5,364 nucleotides of DNA from an uncultured Lachnospiraceae bacterium (lineage in GTDB: Bacteria > Bacillota > Clostridia > Lachnospirales > Lachnospiraceae): positions 1 through 5,364 of the forward strand of contig CADCQU010000153.1 of NCBI GenBank assembly GCA_902803635.1, in the 5' to 3' direction. Shown piece by piece: positions 1 through 5,241 of the stretch (positions are counted from its first letter, which is position 1; each line of letters begins with the position of its first letter). The notes under the pieces were generated by a model. The model was given only the letters and a program-made list of their open reading frames with translations. It was not told where the DNA came from and did not search any database. A program made the position numbers and the translations under genes.

Positions 1-1392
1 AAGAACGCAAAGAATTACAACGGCAAGGCCATGACGGCGGCCTACACGACTTCGCAGGCGGTCGCGGCGATGCCGAAGGCGCTGGAGATCAGCGGGGCCG
101 AGGCCCTGTACCACCATGAGAACGCGAAGCTGACGATCAAGGTCCTCCCGGCTGAGGCAGGCGCGAACCGGACGCTGACGGTCGAGGCTCTCTCGCCGAG
201 CATCCTTGCGGCTGCGGCGGAGACGGTCCAGACCGATGCAAATGGCGTCGCGACCGTGACGCTCTCCGGTGTCCTTCCGGGCGAGGGAATTCTTGGCATT
301 TCCCTCGACGGGACGAAGCTCTCCGAGGAAGTGCAGCGGACCGTCTATGCCGTCGACGAGGCTCCGCAGGTCATTTCCCTGGAGGAGGGCGGCTTTGCGG
401 TGACCCTCTCCGAGGATAGCTTCGTCTATGACGGAACGGCGAAGGAGCCGGTCGTTACGATCGAGGGTCTTGCGGAGGGCACGGATTTCACGGTGGCCTA
501 TCAGGATAATCTCAATGCGGGTACCGCGACGGCAATCGCGACGGGCATCGGCGGCTACACGGGGACGCTGACGAAGGAATTTGTCATTGCGAAGGCGAAA
601 CAGAAGCTGTCCTGCAAGACAAGCCTCGTCGCCGTCGGTGAGAAGGCGGTATTTGCCATTACCGGCGCCCAGGGCGCGAAGTTCGCGGTCAGCTCCTCGA
701 ACACGGCCGTCCTCAAGGTGGTCAAGACCGCGCAGGCGAGCAAGAAGTTCCAGGTGCAGGCCTTCAAGGTCGGCAGCGTGAAGCTCACTATCAAGGTTGG
801 CTCCACGGACAACTACGCCGTGACATCCATTAAGGTGACGGTCAAGGTGGTTCCGGCGGCGACGACCAAGATCCAGGTCACGAACCTTGCGAAGGGCCTC
901 AAGGTTGCCTGGGCGAAGGTCTCCGGCGCAACCGGGTACCTTGTCTACTGCAACAACAAGCTTATCAAAACCATCACCAATGGGGCCAACAGCCTCACGC
1001 ACACGAAGGCCAACACCAACGGCTCGAAGTATGTGTACAAGATCGTAGCCACCGCCGCGACCGGGACGAGCACGCTCTCGAAGTCGGCCACGGCCTACCG
1101 GCTCGCACAGCCGACGATTACGACCGCAAAGAACTCCGCCGCCGGCACGATTGGCCTTAAGTGGAGTGCGAACGCGAAGGCCACCGGCTACCAGGTCCAG
1201 TACTCGCTCACCAAGGACTTCAAGAAGGCCAAGACCCTGACCGTGAAGAAGGCAGCCACCGTCACGGCCAAGATCACAAAGCTCACCAAGGGCAAGACCT
1301 ACTACGTCCGCGTCCGCAGCTACAAGACCGTCTCCAAGGCCAACTACTTCTCCGCCTACAGCGCGGCGAAGGCGGTGAAGGTTACGAAGTAA
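1..1392 (+). CDS. Modular secreted or surface protein with Ig-like and fibronectin III-like domains (5' partial)
   Basis: The frame is open from the first base to TAA at 1390-1392, giving 463 visible residues. The ATG at base 31 lacks a Shine-Dalgarno sequence and lies inside a continuous domain, so it is not taken as the start; the gene begins outside the window. Counting from the left edge, residues 1-16 (KNYNGKAMTAAY) look like the end of a beta-sandwich repeat. About 28-118 resemble an Ig-like beta domain. About 133-198 match the clostridial 'VYDGTAKEP...NAGTATAIATGIGGYTGT' type, related to MBG/YDG modules. About 200-284 resemble a Big_2-like domain (SSSNTAVLKV, then GSVKLTIKV). About 287-367 and 369-463 are two fibronectin III-like domains (LKVAWAKVSGATGYLVY; IGLKWSANAKATGYQVQYS, then GKTYYVRVRSYK). 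The protein is rich in Lys, Thr and Ala and has no Cys cluster, transmembrane helix or LPXTG at the C-terminus, so any wall anchor must be in the missing part. A role in adhesion or carbohydrate contact is inferred from domain type only; no catalytic domain is visible. Confidence 0.88.
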   Translation, partial: KNAKNYNGKAMTAAYTTSQAVAAMPKALEISGAEALYHHENAKLTIKVLPAEAGANRTLTVEALSPSILAAAAETVQTDANGVATVTLSGVLPGEGILGISLDGTKLSEEVQRTVYAVDEAPQVISLEEGGFAVTLSEDSFVYDGTAKEPVVTIEGLAEGTDFTVAYQDNLNAGTATAIATGIGGYTGTLTKEFVIAKAKQKLSCKTSLVAVGEKAVFAITGAQGAKFAVSSSNTAVLKVVKTAQASKKFQVQAFKVGSVKLTIKVGSTDNYAVTSIKVTVKVVPAATTKIQVTNLAKGLKVAWAKVSGATGYLVYCNNKLIKTITNGANSLTHTKANTNGSKYVYKIVATAATGTSTLSKSATAYRLAQPTITTAKNSAAGTIGLKWSANAKATGYQVQYSLTKDFKKAKTLTVKKAATVTAKITKLTKGKTYYVRVRSYKTVSKANYFSAYSAAKAVKVTK

Positions 1393-1414
1393 CAGGTAAC
1401 ATAACGATTTCTAC

Positions 1415-1457
1415 AAAGCCTGCCATCCAGCGCAAAGCGAGGGATGGCAGGCTTTTT
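1415..1457 (+). terminator. Intrinsic terminator of the surface-protein gene
   Basis: A perfect 14-bp stem pairs 1415-1428 (AAAGCCTGCCATCC) with 1442-1455. The loop can form a further CGC-AAA-GCG mini-stem at 1431-1439. Five T residues follow at 1453-1457, the first three overlapping the stem base. It starts 23 bases after the stop codon at 1392, which fits rho-independent termination. The A-run on the 5' arm means it could also act on transcripts from the minus strand. Confidence 0.92.
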
Positions 1458-1482
1458 GAGAGTCCTTTCGCCGCTCCTCTTG

Positions 1483-1522
1483 CCTCCCCCTCAAGGGGGA
1501 GGTGTCACGGCGTAGCCGTGAC
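1483..1522. repeat. Double-hairpin palindromic repeat, REP/MITE-like
   Basis: Two perfect inverted repeats lie one base apart. The first pairs 1483-1491 (CCTCCCCCT) with 1494-1502 around a two-base centre. The second pairs 1504-1511 (GTCACGGC) with 1515-1522 around GTA. GC-rich sequence continues on both sides (about 1470-1480 and 1523-1545). There is no T-tract and no open frame of note, and the element sits between a terminator and the next promoter. I recall similar 'CCTCCC...GGGAGG plus ACGGC...GCCGT' pairs scattered between genes in gut Clostridia, but only one copy is in this window, so its repetitive nature is from memory, not seen here. Its role is unknown. Confidence 0.7.
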
Positions 1523-1610
1523 GGAGAAGGGCCGCCGCGGTAACGGGAAGTCCAAAAGAAATTTCAAGCCACAAAATGTGATATAAAATATTTGTAAAAT
1601 GATTATATTA

Positions 1611-1640
1611 TTGTGCACTCTGTCGAAAGTATGTTATAAT
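1611..1640 (+). promoter_or_regulatory. Extended -10 promoter for gpmI
   Basis: The -10 box at 1635-1640 is a consensus TATAAT, preceded by the extended -10 TG at 1632-1633 (TGTTATAAT). A weak -35 box, TTGTGC at 1611-1616, is 18 bp upstream and matches the consensus only in TTG. The sequence just upstream (about 1570-1610) is very AT-rich and could serve as an UP-like element. Transcription would start near 1647, giving a leader of about 43 bases. No operator or riboswitch is evident in that short leader. Confidence 0.8.
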
Positions 1641-1675
1641 ACTACTAAGCTTGCGGACGGAAGCATTTTTCTTAA

Positions 1676-1682
1676 AAGGAGG
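1676..1682 (+). promoter_or_regulatory. Ribosome binding site that fixes the gpmI start
   Basis: AAGGAGG lies 7 bases before ATG at 1690. It settles the start: the frame could be extended to a TTG at 1651, but that codon has no Shine-Dalgarno sequence, lies almost on the predicted transcription start, and would add 13 residues translated through this binding site. Confidence 0.93.
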
Positions 1683-1689
1683 AACAAAC

Positions 1690-3264
1690 ATGAATAAGCC
1701 TGTAGTGCTGGTTGTGATGGACGGTGTCGGTGAAACACCGGAGGTACTCGGAAATATGGTATTGCGCGCCAATACCCCCACGTTGGATGATCTGAAGGCC
1801 AACAACCCCTGGCAGAAAATCAAGGCGCACGGCGGGGCCGTAGGACTTCCGAGCGACGATGACATGGGAAACAGCGAGGTTGGCCACAACGCGCTTGGCT
1901 GCGGACAGATTTATTCGCAGGGCGCGAAGCTTGTCAATGAGTCCATCGACTCTGGCTCGATCTATGAGAGCGGGACGTGGAAGGACCTTGTCGGCTCGGT
2001 CGTTGCAAATGGCACCGCGCTGCACTTTATCGGCCTTCTGTCGGACGGCAATGTCCATTCGAACATCAGCCACCTTCTGGCCATGCTGAAGCAGGCCAAG
2101 AAGGAAGGCGTGAAGAAGGCGAGAGTCCATACGCTTCTTGACGGCCGTGACGTGCCGGCAACCAGCGCACTGGAGTATATCGACATGCTGGAAAATACGC
2201 TCGCCGAGCTCAACGACGCGGACTTCGACGGACGCATCGCCTCCGGCGGCGGACGTATGAAGATTACCATGGACAGGTACCAGGCCAACTGGCCGATGGT
2301 CAAGGCCGGCTGGGATGTCCATGTACACGGCGAGGGCAGGCAGTTTGCCAGCGCGACCGAGGCGATTGAGACCCTCCGCAAGGAGACCGGCGCGATCGAC
2401 CAGGATCTCGGCTCCTTCGTAATCGCCGAAAACGGCCAGCCGATCGGCGCGATGCAGGACGGCGACGGCGTGATCCTCTTCAATTTCCGCGGCGACCGCG
2501 CCCTGGAAATCTCCATGGCCTTTGACGGGGATGCCTCCTTCGACAAGTTCGACCGCGGAGCGATCCCGGCCGTGAAGTACGCGGGCATGCTGGAGTACGA
2601 CGGCGACCTTCATATCCCGGCGCATTATCTTGTGAACCCGCCGAAGATCAAGGATACGCTGACCGAGCTTCTTGTTTCGCAGGGCATCAAGGAATATGCC
2701 GTGTCCGAGACGCAGAAATACGGCCACGTCACCTATTTCTGGAACGGCAACCGTTCGGGCAAGGTTTCCGAGGAGCTGGAAGACTACTTCGAGATCCCCA
2801 GCGATGTTCGTTCCTTCGACGAGTGCCCGTGGATGAAGGCGACCGAGGTCGCGGACGCGGTGATCGGTGCCGTGGAGAGCGGGAAGTATGGCTTCATCCG
2901 CTGCAATTTCCCGAACGGCGATATGGTTGGCCACACCGGAAACCTCGATGCGACGGAAATCGCGGTCGAGAGCGTTGACCTGCAGCTTGCGCGCATCAAG
3001 AAGGCCTGCGATGACTTTGGCTACATCCTCGTTGTCACCGCCGACCACGGCAACTCCGACCAGATGCTCGAGAAGAACAAGAAGGGCAAGGTCGAGGTCC
3101 GTACCGCGCACAGCCTCAACCCGGTCCCGTTCATCATCTATGACAAGGATGCCCGCCATGAGATGAAGGAAGGCGACTTCGGCCTGGCAAATGTCGCGCC
3201 GACGGTTGCCGGCCTTCTCGGCATCAAGCCCTATGACAGCTGGGAAGAGAGCATGCTGAAGTAA
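1690..3264 (+). CDS. gpmI: 2,3-bisphosphoglycerate-independent phosphoglycerate mutase
   Basis: This enzyme interconverts 3- and 2-phosphoglycerate in glycolysis and gluconeogenesis, in the cytoplasm. It is a two-metal enzyme of the alkaline phosphatase superfamily that works through a phosphoserine. The product has 524 residues, slightly longer than the roughly 510 usual for the family. Visible active-site elements, with the equivalence to the Geobacillus enzyme recalled by position: Asp11 (MDGVGE), nucleophile Ser62 (GNSEVGHNALGCG), His123 (SDGNVHSN), Arg153-Asp154 (LLDGRDVPATSA), Arg189 and Arg196 (SGGGRMKITMDRY), Arg267 and Arg270 (FNFRGDR), Lys343 (ETQKYGHVT), Asp411 and His415 (NGDMVGHTGN), Asp452-His453 (VVTADHGNSD) and His474 (RTAHSLNPVP). 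None is missing, so the enzyme should be active. The inserted substrate-binding domain spans roughly residues 75-310. The GGGRM and HSLNPVP wording departs from the commoner SGRYYAMDR and HTTNPVP, marking a divergent branch. The gene has its own promoter and terminator and is not beside gap, pgk, tpi or eno here. The start is ATG at 1690 on RBS evidence. Confidence 0.98.
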   Translation: MNKPVVLVVMDGVGETPEVLGNMVLRANTPTLDDLKANNPWQKIKAHGGAVGLPSDDDMGNSEVGHNALGCGQIYSQGAKLVNESIDSGSIYESGTWKDLVGSVVANGTALHFIGLLSDGNVHSNISHLLAMLKQAKKEGVKKARVHTLLDGRDVPATSALEYIDMLENTLAELNDADFDGRIASGGGRMKITMDRYQANWPMVKAGWDVHVHGEGRQFASATEAIETLRKETGAIDQDLGSFVIAENGQPIGAMQDGDGVILFNFRGDRALEISMAFDGDASFDKFDRGAIPAVKYAGMLEYDGDLHIPAHYLVNPPKIKDTLTELLVSQGIKEYAVSETQKYGHVTYFWNGNRSGKVSEELEDYFEIPSDVRSFDECPWMKATEVADAVIGAVESGKYGFIRCNFPNGDMVGHTGNLDATEIAVESVDLQLARIKKACDDFGYILVVTADHGNSDQMLEKNKKGKVEVRTAHSLNPVPFIIYDKDARHEMKEGDFGLANVAPTVAGLLGIKPYDSWEESMLK

Positions 3265-3296
3265 GGCGAATGTAAAGGTACATCTGCAAATGTGCA

Positions 3297-3339
3297 GGGA
3301 GACAGGGAGACAGGGGACGATTCTCTGTCTCCCTTTTTT
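3297..3339 (+). terminator. gpmI terminator with a duplicated 5' arm
   Basis: GGGAGACAG at 3305-3313 pairs perfectly with CTGTCTCCC at 3325-3333. The stem extends inward by a G-T and a G-C pair to a 7-base loop, and six T residues follow at 3334-3339. It starts about 30 bases after the gpmI stop. The octamer GGGAGACA is repeated in tandem (3297-3304 and 3305-3312), so a second, longer-looped stem using 3297-3305 is also possible. The GACAGGGGACGA...CTCTGTCTCCC wording resembles a small repeat I recall from intergenic regions of Clostridia. Confidence 0.9.
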
Positions 3340-3364
3340 ACTTGTCCTCCAATGGGGCAAAAAT

Positions 3365-3397
3365 ATCCCGGCGGTGAACGGTCGCTGTCGCTGGGAT
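3365..3397. repeat. Inverted repeat, family A, left copy
   Basis: ATCCCGGCG at 3365-3373 pairs with CGCTGGGAT at 3389-3397, with one G-T wobble, around a 15-base loop. The 32 bases 3366-3397 align without gaps to 5205-5236 beyond the next gene: 10 of the first 11 and all of the last 9 positions match, while the 12 central bases match at only one. Conserved arms around a free loop suggest a structured element, not chance. On the + strand it is followed by AAAAA rather than T residues. On the minus strand it is followed by ATATTTTTG, so if it terminates anything it would be leftward transcription. Confidence 0.68.
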
Positions 3398-3479
3398 AAA
3401 AAGGGTCATTCACAGAGCTACATAAAGTATTTGGTACACGGAGCACAAGGAGGGTAGGGGGTCGGCGTTCTCCTCCCTC

Positions 3480-3504
3480 GCATTTGGGGACAGGTGAAAA
3501 ATGC
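3480..3504. repeat. Short hairpin repeat, family B, left copy
   Basis: Bases 3483-3503 are identical over 21 positions to 5177-5197. The core contains TTTGGGGACAGGTGAAAAA. GCATTT (3480-3485) pairs with AAATGC (3499-3504), leaving a 13-base loop that is the same in both copies. It lies 130 bases before the ATG of the secreted-protein gene and upstream of its promoter candidate. Confidence 0.75.
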
Positions 3505-3566
3505 AACCCCAAAAATGAAGAAAAATTAGAAGAAGGAGAATGAATCTATAAGCGTGTGTTCCTTTG

Positions 3567-3575
3567 TGCCATAAT
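3567..3575 (+). promoter_or_regulatory. Candidate extended -10 promoter for the secreted-protein gene
   Basis: TGCCATAAT carries the extended -10 TG and a -10 box (CATAAT) that matches TATAAT at five of six positions. No recognisable -35 box lies 16-18 bp upstream, which an extended -10 promoter can tolerate. Transcription would begin near 3582, giving a leader of about 53 bases. An alternative -10, TATAAA at 3581-3586, lacks both the TG and a -35. Transcription mapping would decide between them. Confidence 0.5.
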
Positions 3576-3621
3576 ACTTTTATAAAGAAGTGGATGCTTT
3601 GCCTGAATACTATTATTTTGG

Positions 3622-3628
3622 AAAGGAG
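3622..3628 (+). promoter_or_regulatory. Ribosome binding site fixing the start at 3635
   Basis: AAAGGAG is 6 bases before ATG at 3635. The frame extends upstream to a GTG at 3590, but that start has no Shine-Dalgarno sequence, would read through this site, and would put 15 residues ahead of a textbook signal peptide. ATG at 3635 is therefore chosen. Confidence 0.92.
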
Positions 3629-3634
3629 AAAAAT

Positions 3635-5167
3635 ATGGCAAAGAAATTTAGAAAACTGATGGCAGTACTTTTGGGGGCGGCTGTTCTGGCCGGCTCCGTG
3701 CCGGCGGCACCCTTAGTCGCGTTCGCGGACAACGAAATTGAGACCCCGGAAATCGTGATTGCGGATATAGAGCCGGTCGGCAACGTGGTCACGCTTGACG
3801 GCAACGGCGGCAAACTTGAGGATGGCAGAACCGTTGTGACGGTTCCCTTCACGGAAGACGATGTGCTGGGTACGGTTATAGAGGATGTCGGAATCTTTGA
3901 GAACGGGGATTTATGGAAAATTGGCTGGGCAACCTCGCCGGACGGAGCGGATGCGGAGTCTGCATATTCTATCCATCCCGTAGCCGGACAGACATACTAC
4001 GCAATCTGGGGCAGGCCTGTGGAGGTTACCTTCGATGGCAACGGTGCGCCGCTGTACGATGAGATTGGCGAGTTCAGCGAGGAAACAAGCTTTGTCCAGA
4101 CTGTCGTCGAAGGTTCTAAGCTTAGAATGTACAATAGCCTGTCGTGGAAGTTCGACCCGCCCCACAAAAATTTTGTCGGCTGGGCACTGACAGAAGATGC
4201 CACAGAACCGGACGATGATGCGGTCTTCACGGAGGGAATGACGGTATACGCCGTCTGGGAGTATAGACATTATACGGTAGTTCTTGACGCAAATGGCGGC
4301 TACTTCGGGGATAAATCGGTGACTACCTTTGAAACGGGAGCGGAATACGGCAAAACGCTGGAAAAGCTCCCCTCCGCTAACCCGACAAGCAACAAGAAGG
4401 GACAGGTCTTCAAGGGCTGGTATTACGACCAGTTTTGCAAAAAGCCGATCGGTATGGAGCTCTCCGAGTTTTCGCCTAGAGAATGGACGAAGCTCTTTGC
4501 CGGCTACAAGAGCGATGGGACGATGGTCAGCAAAATCACGCTGAGTAAGAAGAGCGCGACCATTCTCGTCGGAAAGAGCGGGACGCTTACGGCAACGGTC
4601 ACGCCGAAAACGGCCCTCAATAAAGAGCTTACCTGGACATCGAGCAACAAGAATATCGCTACCGTGAGCGCGAAGGGCGTCGTAAAGGGCATCGCGCCTG
4701 GAACGGTCACGATCACCGCGAAGGCGAAGGACGGCAGCTGCGTGAAAGCCACCTGCAAGCTGACGGTAAATGTCAAGTATGTCTACGAGTGTTCCAAGAG
4801 CGGTGTTTACCGTTACACGACGGACACCTCGGTGGTGAAGAAGCTTCGCAGTTCGGGTTGGTCTTACCGGAAAGCCTTCCGCGCCCCGGGCCTTTCCTCG
4901 CAGAAAGTCTACTATATTTATAACAAGACGACGAAGCGCTACCGTTATACCAATAATCTGACGTACGCGAAAAAGATGAAAGCCGCCGGACACAAGGTCG
5001 GGACAGCCTTCTATCAGGCAACGTCGCGTACCGTCCCCGTCTACGAGCTCTCCAAGGGCTCGAAGCGCGTGACCTACTACTACACCACAAGTGCCAAAGT
5101 ACGCAAGCAAATGCAGGCGGAAGGATGGAAGGAGACCGGCATCGCCTGGTACGCCCAGCCGAAGTAA
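3635..5167 (+). CDS. Secreted InlB-type repeat, Big_2 and DUF5648-like repeat protein
   Basis: The 510-residue product begins with a clear Sec signal peptide: basic MAKKFRK, a hydrophobic core (about 8-20) and probable cleavage after Ala31 (VAFA-DNE). Three Listeria-Bacteroides (InlB B-type, Flg_new) repeats follow at about 51-126 (VTLDGNGG to YYAIWG), 129-209 (VTFDGNG, FVGWAL, VYAVW) and 213-291 (VVLDANGG, FKGWYYD, LFAGY; the last has Tyr for the usual Trp). A Big_2 domain spans about 298-380 (ITLSKKSATILVGKSGTL, TWTSSNKNIATVS, GVVKGIAPGTVTITAKA). Residues 382-508 hold three related units of about 40 residues, each of the form VY-x-Y-x-YT-x-K-x-G-(W/H)-x-(A/G)-x-(F/W), like DUF5648 repeats often found at the ends of surface and lytic proteins. 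There is no LPXTG, SLH domain or C-terminal helix. The protein is probably released or held non-covalently, perhaps by the C-terminal repeats (inference). No catalytic domain is seen, and the ligand is unknown. By eye the first half is less GC-rich than the two genes upstream. Confidence 0.92.
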   Translation: MAKKFRKLMAVLLGAAVLAGSVPAAPLVAFADNEIETPEIVIADIEPVGNVVTLDGNGGKLEDGRTVVTVPFTEDDVLGTVIEDVGIFENGDLWKIGWATSPDGADAESAYSIHPVAGQTYYAIWGRPVEVTFDGNGAPLYDEIGEFSEETSFVQTVVEGSKLRMYNSLSWKFDPPHKNFVGWALTEDATEPDDDAVFTEGMTVYAVWEYRHYTVVLDANGGYFGDKSVTTFETGAEYGKTLEKLPSANPTSNKKGQVFKGWYYDQFCKKPIGMELSEFSPREWTKLFAGYKSDGTMVSKITLSKKSATILVGKSGTLTATVTPKTALNKELTWTSSNKNIATVSAKGVVKGIAPGTVTITAKAKDGSCVKATCKLTVNVKYVYECSKSGVYRYTTDTSVVKKLRSSGWSYRKAFRAPGLSSQKVYYIYNKTTKRYRYTNNLTYAKKMKAAGHKVGTAFYQATSRTVPVYELSKGSKRVTYYYTTSAKVRKQMQAEGWKETGIAWYAQPK

Positions 5168-5172
5168 GCATT

Positions 5173-5199
5173 CCCGTTTGGGGACAGGTGAAAAATGGG
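5173..5199. repeat. Short hairpin repeat, family B, right copy
   Basis: Bases 5177-5197 match 3483-3503 exactly. Here CCCGTTT (5173-5179) pairs with AAATGGG (5193-5199) with one G-T wobble around the same 13-base loop. The outer pairs differ from the left copy (C-G here in place of G-C) but pairing is kept. It begins five bases after the stop codon and directly precedes the terminator hairpin. Confidence 0.75.
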
Positions 5200-5204
5200 G
5201 ATTT

Positions 5205-5241
5205 TCCCAGCGGTGGCATCTGCACACCGCTGGGATTTTTT
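5205..5241 (+). terminator. Terminator of the secreted-protein gene (family A inverted repeat, right copy)
   Basis: CCCAGCGGTG (5206-5215) pairs perfectly with CACCGCTGGG (5225-5234). A T-A pair at 5205/5235 extends the stem to 11 bp around a 9-base loop, and six T residues follow at 5236-5241. It lies 37 bases after the stop codon. The stem arms are shared with the inverted repeat at 3365-3397, so a member of a repeat family appears to serve here as the terminator. Confidence 0.88.

Larger units (their letters stand above)
3265..3634. other. Repeat-rich intergenic region between gpmI and the secreted-protein gene
   Basis: These 370 bases hold no convincing gene. In order they contain the gpmI terminator, a 32-bp inverted repeat (3366-3397), an uncharacterised stretch (about 3400-3479) with purine-rich and CCTCC-rich blocks, a 21-bp hairpin repeat shared with the far side of the next gene (3483-3503), AT-rich sequence, an extended -10 promoter candidate and a ribosome binding site. 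A minus-strand open frame of 93 codons crosses the region but runs through the terminator and both repeats and overlaps the gpmI end, so it is not called. Confidence 0.8.

Noticed and set aside
1161..1586. Forward open frame of 141 codons overlapping the end of the first gene
   Set aside because: It is an out-of-frame reading of the fibronectin III-like region and then crosses the terminator and the double hairpin. There is no ribosome binding site.
1651..1689. TTG start extending gpmI by 13 residues
   Set aside because: It would lie about 4 bases from the predicted transcription start and lacks a Shine-Dalgarno sequence, while ATG at 1690 has an ideal one.
1672..3360. Minus-strand open frame of 562 codons opposite gpmI
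   Set aside because: It lies almost wholly antisense to an unmistakable enzyme and runs through the gpmI terminator. Long antisense frames are expected in GC-rich coding sequence. Its product is rich in Arg, Ala, Val and Leu and shows no recognisable domain.
3231..3512. Minus-strand open frame of 93 codons across the gpmI-gene 3 gap
   Set aside because: It starts at the family B repeat, passes through the family A repeat and the gpmI terminator, and overlaps the end of gpmI. It is repeat-derived coding noise.
3590..3634. GTG start extending the secreted protein by 15 residues
   Set aside because: No ribosome binding site, and it would bury the signal peptide behind an acidic, Tyr-rich leader. 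ATG at 3635 has AAAGGAG at 6 bases.
3297..5236. Regularly repeated units as a possible CRISPR array
   Set aside because: The repeats are only two per family, lie 1.7-1.8 kb apart and have no spacers or cas genes nearby.
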